Source of the DNA: Melioribacteraceae bacterium
GTDB lineage: Bacteria > Bacteroidota > Ignavibacteria > Ignavibacteriales > Melioribacteraceae
Assembly: GCA_023230485.1 (NCBI GenBank)
Contig: JALNXG010000065.1
Span: forward strand, 1-20,203
Direction of reading: 5' to 3'
DNA: 20,203 nt
Shown: positions 7,462-16,883 of the stretch, piece by piece
Position numbering within the stretch: the stretch's first letter is position 1
Layout: every line of letters starts with the position of its first letter
Notes under the pieces: model-generated
Databases searched by the model: none
What the model saw: only the letters and a program-made list of their open reading frames with translations
What the model was told of the DNA's origin: nothing
Position numbers and translations under genes: made by a program

Positions 7462-10056
7462 ATGAAACAGCTACTTTCTATTCTGTTATTTTCTTTTTCT
7501 ATCACTTTTGCACAAGTGAATGTATCTAATAATCAGGGGTGGGGTGATCTTGGAGTACGTACTTCTGTCGAAAAAAATGTCCTCTCAATAGGCGCAAAAA
7601 AATACGAAAGAGGCATTGGCACTCATTCGCCATCGACAATAAAATTAGAAGGCACAAAAGATTTTCAACGATTTTATGCAGAAGTGGGAATCGATTCCGA
7701 GACTGGTAAATCAGGGTCGGCACGATTTATAATTTTGGGTAATGGAAAAGAGATTTATCGCAGTCCGATTATGAGAGGTGGAAACCCGGCGCACATTATC
7801 GATCTAAAATTAGAAAAGAATAAAACGATTGAACTACTAACTGACGATGGCGATGACGGAATGAATAGCGATCATGCAGATTGGGCAGATGTTTATTTTA
7901 TCGATCAACACAACAAGAAAATTTATATAGACGATCTCTTCGGTACAAAGGAATTGATAAATATTGCAGTCAAAGATTTTAATTTAATAATGGGTGTAAA
8001 TCAGAACAAAAAATTATATACTTATTATCTTGGAGCAGAATTAGGTGATGGAAATCAATTAAATCGACTTAATCCGCAATTTCTCGAATACTCCGCTTAT
8101 GGCGTAAAAGGAATAACCGACCCTGCAATAAAAGCGGTTCATTCGGATGGTAATAGGAGTACCGATCTTTATTATGTATCTCACGAAGTGAAGCAGATCA
8201 ATAAAAATATCACCGAATATATTTTCTCATTGATAGATGGCGTTTATCCATTTGAAGTAAAACTCCACTATAAAACTTACTTCAATGAAAATATTATTGA
8301 AGCATTTACCGAAATAACAAATAATGAAGAGGATGGTGTTAGACTTCAAAATTTCGCTTCATCACAAATCAGTTTTAATAAGAAAGAGTATTGGCTTACA
8401 AATTTATATGGAGCATGGGGCAATGAATTTCATGCAGAAGATAATAGACTTCCGGTAGGCACGACTGTTTTAGATTCGAGAGTGGGACATACATCAAGTC
8501 TCGCAAGTCCATCTTTTATGATATCATTCGATAAACCGGCAACAGAAACCGAAGGGGAAGTATTGATTGGCTCTATTGCATGGAGCGGAAACTGGAAGTT
8601 AAATTTCAATCAAAATAATGATAAGAGGTTGACGGTTACATCGGGTATAAATGATTTTGATGCAGAGTACTTATTAGACCAGGGCAAAACATTCACCACA
8701 CCAAAATTTTATTTCAGTATTACAAATAAAGGCAAGGGAGAGGCATCGAGAATATTACATAGATTCGCTCGCCGTTATATAGTCCCAAAATCTGATGAAG
8801 TACGTCCTGTAGTATTAAATTCATGGGAAGCGGCATATTTTGATTTTACTAATCCGAAGCTTATGACAATGGTGGATGCCGCAGCTGAGATTGGTGTCGA
8901 AATGTTCGTACTTGATGATGGTTGGTTTGCACGTAAGTATCCACGCAATAATGATAGAGCAGGTTTGGGGGATTGGATAGTAAATTACGATAAGCTCGAA
9001 GGGGGATTACAAAAAATTATTGATTATACTAATTCAAAAGGATTGAAGTTCGGGCTTTGGATTGAGGCAGAAATGGTAAATCCCAAAAGTGAGCTTTATG
9101 AAGCGCATCCTGATTGGGTGATTTCCGTTCCGCAAAGAGAACGCACTCTCGGAAGAACTCAATTGATACTCGATTTTTCTAATCCCGCAGTTGTGGAAAA
9201 TATTTATAACCAGTTAGATAAAATCCTTACCGAGAATAAAGGGATTGAATATATAAAATGGGATTATAACAGATCTGTTACCGAACCGGGCTCGCCATAT
9301 CTTTCGGTTGAAAGACAGAGTGAATTTTGGATCAGACAGATTGATGGTTATTATAAATTATTCGATCAGTTACGCGCAAAATATCCGAATATTTTATGGC
9401 AGTCATGTTCATCAGGTGGTGGAAGAACTGATTATGGAGCACTTAGCCGGGCAAGTGAATTTTGGACGAGCGATAATACAGATGCATATCAAAGACTATT
9501 CATTCAATATGGTGCATCGCTGTTTTATCCTGCAAATACAATGGCTTGCCATGTATCAGCATCTCCTAATCATCAGACGAGTAGGATCACGCCACTCAAA
9601 TTTCGTTTCGATGTAGCGTTTAGCGGTCGGCTAGGTCTCGAACTCGATCCATCAAAAATGACCGCCGAAGAAAAATCTTATTCTAAAACAAAATTGGAAT
9701 TTTATAAAGGTGTGAGGGAAATTACGCAATTTGGCGATCTCTATCGATTAGCTTCTCCTTATGATAGTTATTTTATTTCTAATCAATACTTAAGTGAAGA
9801 TAAATCAAAAGGTTTAGTAACAGCATATCTCGTAAATTATTTTATGGGAATGAATGCACAATCAGTAAAACTTCAGGGACTTACTTCCGATAAAAAATAT
9901 AAAATTTATGAGCCGGATGATAAGAGTGGAAACACGGCTCACTTAGTAGAAAATAATGGTGTCTATATGGGTGAGTATTTAATGAACAAAGGAATTACGT
10001 TGAAGATGAATAAGATTTATGACAGTGCAGTAATTTTACTTGAGGAAGCGAAATAA
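7462..10056 (+). CDS. Secreted NPCBM-GH36 alpha-galactosidase
   Basis: This 864-residue enzyme hydrolyses terminal alpha-galactosides, as in raffinose-type sugars or galactosylated glycans. Residues 1-17 are a signal peptide (cut near TFA-Q). Residues ~19-150 match the NPCBM carbohydrate-binding fold (WGDLGVRTSVEKN, GIGTHSPS, DHADWADVYF). The GH36 beta-sandwich follows, then a catalytic TIM barrel at ~440-750 with VLDDGWF, FGLWIEAEMVNP and KWDYNR. D601 in KWDYNR is the expected nucleophile and D671 in SDNTDA the expected acid/base. SCSSGGGR and the C-terminal beta domain complete the family layout. Glycosidases in GH36 can also act on alpha-N-acetylgalactosamine, so exact specificity is open. 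It begins the plus-strand sugar gene run and is followed by a 63-base spacer with a repeated ribosome-site module. Confidence 0.92.
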   Translation: MKQLLSILLFSFSITFAQVNVSNNQGWGDLGVRTSVEKNVLSIGAKKYERGIGTHSPSTIKLEGTKDFQRFYAEVGIDSETGKSGSARFIILGNGKEIYRSPIMRGGNPAHIIDLKLEKNKTIELLTDDGDDGMNSDHADWADVYFIDQHNKKIYIDDLFGTKELINIAVKDFNLIMGVNQNKKLYTYYLGAELGDGNQLNRLNPQFLEYSAYGVKGITDPAIKAVHSDGNRSTDLYYVSHEVKQINKNITEYIFSLIDGVYPFEVKLHYKTYFNENIIEAFTEITNNEEDGVRLQNFASSQISFNKKEYWLTNLYGAWGNEFHAEDNRLPVGTTVLDSRVGHTSSLASPSFMISFDKPATETEGEVLIGSIAWSGNWKLNFNQNNDKRLTVTSGINDFDAEYLLDQGKTFTTPKFYFSITNKGKGEASRILHRFARRYIVPKSDEVRPVVLNSWEAAYFDFTNPKLMTMVDAAAEIGVEMFVLDDGWFARKYPRNNDRAGLGDWIVNYDKLEGGLQKIIDYTNSKGLKFGLWIEAEMVNPKSELYEAHPDWVISVPQRERTLGRTQLILDFSNPAVVENIYNQLDKILTENKGIEYIKWDYNRSVTEPGSPYLSVERQSEFWIRQIDGYYKLFDQLRAKYPNILWQSCSSGGGRTDYGALSRASEFWTSDNTDAYQRLFIQYGASLFYPANTMACHVSASPNHQTSRITPLKFRFDVAFSGRLGLELDPSKMTAEEKSYSKTKLEFYKGVREITQFGDLYRLASPYDSYFISNQYLSEDKSKGLVTAYLVNYFMGMNAQSVKLQGLTSDKKYKIYEPDDKSGNTAHLVENNGVYMGEYLMNKGITLKMNKIYDSAVILLEEAK

Positions 10057-10072
10057 GAAATGATTTGGTTGA

Positions 10073-10123
10073 AGAAAAGTAGTAAGTGAGAAAAGGAAGC
10101 AGATGAAGAAAGGAAGTAAATGA
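10073..10123 (+). repeat. Three imperfect 17-base tandem repeats carrying ribosome-site and start/stop signals
   Basis: Units 10073-10089, 10090-10106 and 10107-10123 each read as purine-rich AAAG/AAGG followed by RTGA. The third is 14/17 identical to the first and 13/17 to the second. The RTG of the third unit is the start codon of the next gene. The second unit's ATG (10103) opens a six-codon frame, MKKGSK, whose TGA overlaps that start as ATGA. A nine-codon frame from 10060 (MIWLKKSSK) stops in the first unit. Function is inference: ribosome loading, leader-peptide coupling or simple slippage. Confidence 0.6.
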
Positions 10124-12141
10124 GGAAAATAAAAATAATTACTGCATGGATACTATTCCTTGCAGTTCAATTTTCTGTGCGAATTTCGGGGCAGACCACA
10201 GATATAAATTATCTGTCGAGTTTACACGCAGATAAAGATTCCCCATTATTTACAGTCTATGCCGCACCTATGCAACGCACCGAATATAAAATCGATCAAG
10301 GATATCAATTGCTTTGGTATAACCCAATTAAAGGAATCGGTTTTGATTCTAAAGATGCAGGCAAATTAGAAATCGCTTTTAATATCGCCGGTAAAAGAAT
10401 TAGTTCTGTAAACGAATTCTTTAAAGAGCCGATAATTACTTTGTCATATAGCGATATAGTTGGTTTTTATTTTTATCCTATTGATAGCCTCCGGGTTGAT
10501 GCTTTTTATTCAGTTTATTCTTCTTCCTCTGCATTCCAAGATTATACCATTACAAATGAAACCGATAAAGATATTTCGTTCAATATAATCAATAAATTCA
10601 GCTCTGATAAAAAAATTGAAAACGGAAGGAATAGAGGTAAATTCTTTTTCTTTGAACATCTTCGTAAACGTGATAGCTGGATGGTCTCCCATGATATACC
10701 GTTAGTAGAAAATTTCAAGAATTTATTTTCTACATCATCTATTCCCGATACAATTGTAGCAGTAGGAAAGCGCATTGAATATATACAAAATATAAAATTA
10801 AAGCCCGATGAGTCATTTAATTTCAGAACAGTTCGCATATTGAATGATGTATCGATAAGTGATGATTCGCTAAAAACAGTTTTCAATAATTTGCTCAATG
10901 TTGATAAAAAAGAATTAATAACCGCAGATGAAAAAGCATATTCGCAAATTCCGAGATTAGAATTCGAGAATAAAGAAAGAGAGTTGCTTTATTATAGTGC
11001 GTTCTCATTAATCAGGCAGTGTATGATGCCGCCTGAAGGTGAATGCAATTATAATTATTATGTATTTTCTCGTGAACCGAAATGGGGATGGGGTTATGGG
11101 GGACAGGTATTCCACGAATCGCTTACGATGCTAGCTTATGCTTATATGGATCCGGAAGGAGCACTCAATTCTCAACGGGTATATTTTGAAAGGCAGTATC
11201 CAAATGGATATATAAATTATAGAACCGGTCCCTATCTCAATGAAAAAATTGAGTATAACGGTGCGCTTACGAGTTCTGCCCCTTGGTTTAATTATCAGAA
11301 TTACGAACTCTTTATGATCACAAAGGATATGCAATTTCTTCAGGAGGCGTACGAATCGGGCACGAAATTCTATAATTTTTATACTGCTGTTCGGGACTCG
11401 AACAATAATGGCTTGTATTCATGGGGTGGACATGCGGAGCTTGAAAGTGTTCGCGATGCACTCGTTGCAGTTTGGGATAATGTAGGATGGGCTTCTAATT
11501 TTGAAGGACCGGATGTTAATTCAATGCTCGTCAAAGAGGCGCAGTCATTAAGCAAGATGGCTCTTATGCTTGGTAAATTTGTTGAAGCGCATGAATGGAC
11601 AGATAAAGCAAATAATTTAACAAAACTAATTGATAAAAAATTATGGGATAGCAGACAGAATTTTTATTTCAATATTAATAGGAATACAGGCAAATTTAGC
11701 TACAAGAAAAATGATGATTTAAAAATAAAGGAGATAATAGGATTTCTGCCGATGTGGGCGGGAGTGCCGAATGCTAAACGTGCCAAGGCATTGACGAAAT
11801 CATTATTCAATAAATCAGAATTTTGGCGAAAGAACGGTGTTCCAACTCTTTCAGCAAAGAATAAATATTATAATCCACTCGGATATTGGAATGGACCTAT
11901 CTGGGTGCCGTGGCAGTATCTTGTTTTTCAAGGACTGCTAGATTATGGATATAAAAAGGAGGCAATTGAACTTAGTGATAAGGTTCTAGATGCGGTCGCA
12001 AATCAATTAAAACGGGATCATTATTTTTGGGAATTTTATTCTGCGGATGATGCACGTGCGGGCAAGAATAAAACTTATATATGGAGCGGTATGGCAGCAA
12101 AATTCCTCCTTGATATTGATAATATGAAGAAAGGGGAGTAG
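10120..12141 (+). CDS. Exported six-hairpin glycoside hydrolase, GH63/trehalase-like (copy 1)
   Basis: This 673-residue protein begins with a signal peptide (cut near residue 25, ISG-Q). An N-terminal beta-sandwich (~30-270) is followed by an (alpha/alpha)6 barrel. Barrel motifs are REPKWGWGYGGQVFHES near 318, WGGHAELESVRDALVAVWDN near 440, GYWNGPIWVPWQYL near 590 and YFWEFYS near 637. By analogy with GH63 and GH37 enzymes, D453 in WDN is the likely general acid and E638 the likely base; these families release alpha-linked glucose by inversion. The true substrate is unknown, and GH15- or mannosylglycerate hydrolase-like activity cannot be excluded. The next gene, 6 bases downstream, is a diverged paralogue. 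Its start is fixed by the AAAGGA ribosome site in the upstream repeat. No transporter or SusD is adjacent. Confidence 0.7.
   Translation: MRKIKIITAWILFLAVQFSVRISGQTTDINYLSSLHADKDSPLFTVYAAPMQRTEYKIDQGYQLLWYNPIKGIGFDSKDAGKLEIAFNIAGKRISSVNEFFKEPIITLSYSDIVGFYFYPIDSLRVDAFYSVYSSSSAFQDYTITNETDKDISFNIINKFSSDKKIENGRNRGKFFFFEHLRKRDSWMVSHDIPLVENFKNLFSTSSIPDTIVAVGKRIEYIQNIKLKPDESFNFRTVRILNDVSISDDSLKTVFNNLLNVDKKELITADEKAYSQIPRLEFENKERELLYYSAFSLIRQCMMPPEGECNYNYYVFSREPKWGWGYGGQVFHESLTMLAYAYMDPEGALNSQRVYFERQYPNGYINYRTGPYLNEKIEYNGALTSSAPWFNYQNYELFMITKDMQFLQEAYESGTKFYNFYTAVRDSNNNGLYSWGGHAELESVRDALVAVWDNVGWASNFEGPDVNSMLVKEAQSLSKMALMLGKFVEAHEWTDKANNLTKLIDKKLWDSRQNFYFNINRNTGKFSYKKNDDLKIKEIIGFLPMWAGVPNAKRAKALTKSLFNKSEFWRKNGVPTLSAKNKYYNPLGYWNGPIWVPWQYLVFQGLLDYGYKKEAIELSDKVLDAVANQLKRDHYFWEFYSADDARAGKNKTYIWSGMAAKFLLDIDNMKKGE
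12131..12138 (+). promoter_or_regulatory. Strong ribosome binding site inside the end of the preceding gene
   Basis: AAGGGGAG sits within the last codons of copy 1, with 9 bases to the ATG at 12148. It fixes that start and implies translation of copy 2 right after copy 1. Confidence 0.75.
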
Positions 12142-12147
12142 ATATTT

Positions 12148-14316
12148 ATGAGAAATAAATTACTCATGATATTTTTGTTTCTTCCCATTGCTCTTGTCTC
12201 AGCACAAAGATTAACTGTTTCTGATGACTATCTAAAAATTAGCGCAGAGTGGGATGACCCTTTATATACTACCTATACAGCGGCTATGGAACGCTCTCGG
12301 CTTTATGGCGATAAGGGCTACAAGATGGATTACTATTCTGATTGCGCTCCGATTACATATAGCGGAGATAAAGCGGGCAGATTTTTTTCAATATGGAAAA
12401 TTGATCAAGTTGTGGTAAATAATATTAGTGAATATTATGAGAAGCCGATAGTTACTGCTTCATTCTCAGATATGGCTGTATTAGAATACTCACCATTTCG
12501 AGGTATAAAAATTCAGGAAACATTTTTTGTATATAGCTCATCAATTGCGGTAGTTAGTATTAATATTAAAAACGAAGACAGAATAAAACATGATATCGAA
12601 ATATATCCCGTACTCGAACTCGGAAATGATTCACTCAGCATAAATAATTTTGATAAACCAAACGCTGCTTATTTCACTAATCACCATGAATCAAAATACC
12701 GATTAATTAGTGGATTATATAAAAACGCTCCTTATCCTACCAATACACGAGACATTTTCTCGGCAGGTTTTGATCTCTATTCTTTCGGTGCATATAATGG
12801 TGATATGAATGATTTTTATAATACAATAAAAACTGATTTCTATTCCGAGAATAGAAATGATTCATTGAATCATTCAGTTGAAGGGAATAAAGATTTCATT
12901 GCATTACATGGTAAATTATCGCTCCAAGCCGGTGAAGAAATAAATATAAAATATTTTAGGGGATGGCAGGATGAGAAAGAGGATAGCAAAGAATTAATTA
13001 ATCAAATAAATAAATTAAAACAGGAATCGCTCCAAAAATATCTAGATGATAATATCAGATTATTCTCACGCATTCCAAGAATAAAATTCAAAAGTGAAGA
13101 TGAAAAACTTATCTATCTTGGAGCGTTTAATTTAGTAAGAGGATGTATGCTGCCGCCCGAAGGGGAGACGAAATATAATTATTATGTGTTCTCTCGCGAG
13201 CCGCTTTGGGGCTGGGGACACGGTCATCAAGTGCTTCATGAATCTCTTAGTATGCTCGCTTATGCTTATCTCGATCTCGTTTCAGCTCAAGGTTCTCAAT
13301 ATGTTTATATGGAGCAGCAGAGAGAAGATGGATTGATTGCTTATCGGCACGGACCGCGTGGGATGCAGGATTATCCTCATTTTTCTAAAGCCCTTAATCG
13401 TGATATGTCCTCCACCTCCGCTCCTTTTTTCAATTGGATTAATTGGGAAATCTATTCTGTAAGTAAGGATAAAAAGTTTCTTGCGGATGCTTATAAGTCA
13501 GGCAGAAAATATATCAATTGGCTTTTTGAAAATCGGGATTTAGATCACGATGGCACTTTTGAATGGGGACCGTATGGGATTATTGAAAATGTACGTGATT
13601 GGTATAACGCAGTTTTTCAAGTATCTGCCGAACGTTATCTTGATGTGGATAAAGAAGATATTTCAGATGAACTCGAGTGTCTCGATTTAACTGTGATGAT
13701 AATAAAAGAACTTCGATCACTTAGTAAAATTGCCGGCGCATTTTCACTCCCCGAAGATGCAAAATATTATGAGTCGAAAGCAGATACTATAAGTCAATTG
13801 GTAAATGAAAGAATGTGGGATAATGAGAAAAAGTTTTTCTTCTCGATTAATAAGGAGGATCATAGTTTTAAATTTATGAGTCGTGATCTTAGACGTGAAG
13901 AGATTATCGGTTTTCTTCCACTTTGGGCGGAGGCGGTCGATAATGAGAGAGCCGCATTTCTTATAGATAAACTCACCGATACAACTAAGTTTTGGCGAAG
14001 GTATGGAGTGCCGACTCTCGCGGCTGATGATGAGTGGTTTACTCCTTATGTGGATTATTGCTGTAAATGGAATGGACCTGTATGGCTATTATGGGATTAT
14101 CTGGTTTATGATGGTTTACGAAATTACGGGTATGACGATATTGCGAATCAACTAGCTGATAAAATGATAAATGTGGCGGCGGTACAATTAAGGAAGAACC
14201 ATAATTTTTGGGAATCATATAGTCCCGATAATGAAGTACTAAATTCTCCGCCGAATTATATTTGGGATTCCATATTAGCGAAATTATTAATCGATAAATA
14301 TGTGAGATTACAATGA
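12148..14316 (+). CDS. Exported six-hairpin glycoside hydrolase, GH63/trehalase-like (copy 2)
   Basis: This 722-residue paralogue of the preceding protein shares its whole layout: signal peptide cut near residue 19 (VSA-Q), a beta-sandwich, then an (alpha/alpha)6 barrel. The barrel has REPLWGWGHGHQVLHES near 351, KWNGPVWLLWDYL near 641 and NFWESYS near 688. E689 matches the putative base E638 of copy 1. The segment that should carry the general acid differs: copy 1 has WDN, here it is RDWYNAVFQ followed by an acidic stretch about 15 residues longer. D484 or an aspartate in that stretch may serve instead, or the protein may have changed specificity or lost activity. It overlaps the next gene by 4 bases (ATGA), so the two are probably translated together. 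The GH63-like assignment rests on recalled motifs, not a search. Confidence 0.68.
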   Translation: MRNKLLMIFLFLPIALVSAQRLTVSDDYLKISAEWDDPLYTTYTAAMERSRLYGDKGYKMDYYSDCAPITYSGDKAGRFFSIWKIDQVVVNNISEYYEKPIVTASFSDMAVLEYSPFRGIKIQETFFVYSSSIAVVSINIKNEDRIKHDIEIYPVLELGNDSLSINNFDKPNAAYFTNHHESKYRLISGLYKNAPYPTNTRDIFSAGFDLYSFGAYNGDMNDFYNTIKTDFYSENRNDSLNHSVEGNKDFIALHGKLSLQAGEEINIKYFRGWQDEKEDSKELINQINKLKQESLQKYLDDNIRLFSRIPRIKFKSEDEKLIYLGAFNLVRGCMLPPEGETKYNYYVFSREPLWGWGHGHQVLHESLSMLAYAYLDLVSAQGSQYVYMEQQREDGLIAYRHGPRGMQDYPHFSKALNRDMSSTSAPFFNWINWEIYSVSKDKKFLADAYKSGRKYINWLFENRDLDHDGTFEWGPYGIIENVRDWYNAVFQVSAERYLDVDKEDISDELECLDLTVMIIKELRSLSKIAGAFSLPEDAKYYESKADTISQLVNERMWDNEKKFFFSINKEDHSFKFMSRDLRREEIIGFLPLWAEAVDNERAAFLIDKLTDTTKFWRRYGVPTLAADDEWFTPYVDYCCKWNGPVWLLWDYLVYDGLRNYGYDDIANQLADKMINVAAVQLRKNHNFWESYSPDNEVLNSPPNYIWDSILAKLLIDKYVRLQ

Positions 14317-16883
14317 AATCACTAAATATATTACTACTATTGCTAATCATAAGTTTCTCGTTTCAGGAGTTAAATTTTGCTCAAGAGAAAGGACTTATCA
14401 AAAAGTTTGATCTTACAAAAAATGATTTGGAACTTTGCCGCACTGCCTCAGCAAATCAATATATGGATAAAATTGGACTTAAAGCGGCACTCATGGGTAA
14501 TGAAAGCGGCAACTTTGAAATGTGGATTTGGGAATGGAAAGTACTCCGTGGATTCGATCTGCAGTTTTTCATTGGTACATCTACTACTCCGATTTTGAGC
14601 AAGGATATAGTTAGCGATATTTCAGTTACGCCCGAAGCAACAACCATAACATTCGTATATGAATCATTCACGGTAAAAGAGATAATTTATGTCCCTTATG
14701 AAGAAGAAGGAGCGGTAGTATTATTAGATGTTTATTCCACAACTCCACTTTCAATCGTACCCGGATTTGTACCTGTTATGCAGCCTCAATGGCCCGCAGG
14801 CATTGGTGGTCAGTATAGCTTTTGGGATGCCAAAGCAAATGCTTATCTCATTTCCGAATCACAGCGAAGAGCGAGTTTTTATGTCGGCTCTCCGATAGCG
14901 AAACAGATGGCAACTCCACCAGCACACATGTTTGCCGATACTCCTATTCAATTCAAAATCGAAATCTGTCCAAATCAAGCAAACGAAAATTTTATTCCGA
15001 TAGTAATAGCCGGAGGCACTGGTTTAAGCCGAGATTCCGCTTATGCGTTATATAATAGATTATTAAGCAACACAGAAAATCTCTATAGAAAAAATTACGA
15101 TTACTATAATAATCTCCGGCATAATACGATGGAGATAATTTCTCCCGATAAAAAATTCAATCTGGCTTATGAATGGGGGAAAGTTGCTCTCAATAATTTG
15201 ATGGTAGAAAATCCAAAACTTGGAAAAGGATTAGTTGCGGGATACGGTTTATCAAGTGGCGGCGGGAGGCCCGGATTTGCATGGTATTTCGGAGGCGATG
15301 CTTATATTAACGCTCTCTCTATTATTGGTTACGGTGATTATAGTGCCGCAAAAGACCTCTTATCATTCGCACAAAAATGGCAGAGGCAAGAAAATTTCCC
15401 GATTCGTAAAAAATCGATTGATGAAATAAATAATGACATCGGAAAAATGTCGCACGAACTTTCGCAAAGCAATGGACTTATCGATTGGTGGAATGATTAT
15501 CATTACGGATATAATCATGCCGATACTACTCCATGGTACCTTGTGGCAATAGGCGAATATTATAGAAGAAGCGGTGATTTGGATTTTATTCATAAGAGTT
15601 GGACTTCCATTATGCAGGCATATCAATGGTGCATGAGCAAGGATAGCAATAATGATGGCTTGATGGATTTGAAAGGTGCCGGACTTGGAGTGCTCGAATT
15701 TGGTGAATTAGTAAAAATTCATAATGATATTTATACACAAGGGCTTTGGGTGCAAGCAATTAAGGAAGTCAATAATTTAGCTCGAGCAATTGATGATCCC
15801 GCATTGAGGAAAAAAACTGAAAAACAATTTCCCCTTGCAGCAGCGGCATTAGAAAAAATATATTGGATGAATGATCTTGGCTTTTACAGCTTCGGTGCGA
15901 ATGAAGCCGGCGAACAGGTAAAAGAAAAATCTCTTTTCCCTACTGCCGTGATGCTATTCGATTTTCTTAATCAAGAAAGAGTTTTGAGAACATTAAAATT
16001 TTTCAATCATTCCGATATGGTTACCGATTGGGGTGTAAGAAATCTCTCGAAAGATTCAAAGTATTACGATCCTGTTAATTATAATTACGGCACTGTGTGG
16101 GGATTCAATTCCAATTTTGCAGGCACTGCTCTGTTCAATAATCACTTTAATTTGCAGGGGTTTGAAGTCATTCGCAATACATATCAACATGCGTTTAATT
16201 ACGGGCTCGGTGTTTGTCCCGAAGTTTATTCAGGCGATATTAATAATAAACTCGGCGAGGCATATCATAATCAGGGCTTTAGTACGAGCGGGTATATGCT
16301 GCCGATAATTCGCGGACTTGCAGGTATAGATGTAAATTCTGAAGATAAAACTATTATATTTGCACCGAAGATTCCTGCCGATTGGGATAGTCTAATCGTT
16401 AAGAATGTAAAATATAGAGGATTTAGTTCGGGCAAAAATGCTTCAGTTGATTTCTATTATTACAAAAGTGATAACGAAATTAAATTGATTGCAGTCAATA
16501 ATAATGGGGATAAAATTAAAGTTATTTTCAAACCCGATGCAGCGCTTGGTTCTGTGCTCATTTCCGAAGATGCTGAATTAATCCAAAATGATCAATCAGT
16601 TACCATAAGTAAATCTTTTGAATTAGCAGACAGATATGAAACAGTAATTAAATATAAATCAGGACCAGAAATTTATCTTTTGGCGAATAAGACAAAAGTC
16701 GGCAGCACAAACGAAGGAATAAAAATAATCTCACAAAAAATTTCTAAAGGGAAATTGATTCTTGAAGCCGAGGGGCTTGCCGCGAGAGATTATGAAATTG
16801 GTATTAGAGGAGGAAAGAAGATGAACCTCCACTTTGATGGAACAGGTAATAATTTTATTAAAAAGGAGTTTGTAATTGAGTAA
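14313..16883 (+). CDS. Exported glycogen-debranching-like (amylo-alpha-1,6-glucosidase type) glycosidase
   Basis: This 856-residue protein starts with a signal peptide (cut near residue 23, NFA-Q). An N-terminal beta-sandwich (~25-270) precedes an (alpha/alpha)6 barrel resembling the debranching enzyme C-terminal domain (GDE_C, GH133/GH15-like). Motifs include PGFAWYFGGDAY near 320, HADTTPWYL near 401, GVLEFGEL near 460, DIYTQGLWV near 470 and CPEVYSGD, where E637 is a likely catalytic base. A C-terminal beta domain covers ~690-856. Known relatives remove alpha-1,6-linked glucose or trim alpha-glucans. Where many relatives read FGRD, this one reads FGGD, so substrate binding may differ. The start ATG overlaps the previous stop as ATGA with no good ribosome site of its own, which argues for coupling. 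Exact linkage specificity is not readable. Confidence 0.75.
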   Translation: MKSLNILLLLLIISFSFQELNFAQEKGLIKKFDLTKNDLELCRTASANQYMDKIGLKAALMGNESGNFEMWIWEWKVLRGFDLQFFIGTSTTPILSKDIVSDISVTPEATTITFVYESFTVKEIIYVPYEEEGAVVLLDVYSTTPLSIVPGFVPVMQPQWPAGIGGQYSFWDAKANAYLISESQRRASFYVGSPIAKQMATPPAHMFADTPIQFKIEICPNQANENFIPIVIAGGTGLSRDSAYALYNRLLSNTENLYRKNYDYYNNLRHNTMEIISPDKKFNLAYEWGKVALNNLMVENPKLGKGLVAGYGLSSGGGRPGFAWYFGGDAYINALSIIGYGDYSAAKDLLSFAQKWQRQENFPIRKKSIDEINNDIGKMSHELSQSNGLIDWWNDYHYGYNHADTTPWYLVAIGEYYRRSGDLDFIHKSWTSIMQAYQWCMSKDSNNDGLMDLKGAGLGVLEFGELVKIHNDIYTQGLWVQAIKEVNNLARAIDDPALRKKTEKQFPLAAAALEKIYWMNDLGFYSFGANEAGEQVKEKSLFPTAVMLFDFLNQERVLRTLKFFNHSDMVTDWGVRNLSKDSKYYDPVNYNYGTVWGFNSNFAGTALFNNHFNLQGFEVIRNTYQHAFNYGLGVCPEVYSGDINNKLGEAYHNQGFSTSGYMLPIIRGLAGIDVNSEDKTIIFAPKIPADWDSLIVKNVKYRGFSSGKNASVDFYYYKSDNEIKLIAVNNNGDKIKVIFKPDAALGSVLISEDAELIQNDQSVTISKSFELADRYETVIKYKSGPEIYLLANKTKVGSTNEGIKIISQKISKGKLILEAEGLAARDYEIGIRGGKKMNLHFDGTGNNFIKKEFVIE
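16863..16868 (+). promoter_or_regulatory. Ribosome binding site that supports a TTG start
   Basis: AAGGAG within the last codons of the debranching-like gene stands 7 bases before the TTG at 16876. No in-frame ATG occurs until well inside the ATP-grasp fold, so this site decides the start of the next gene. Confidence 0.75.
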
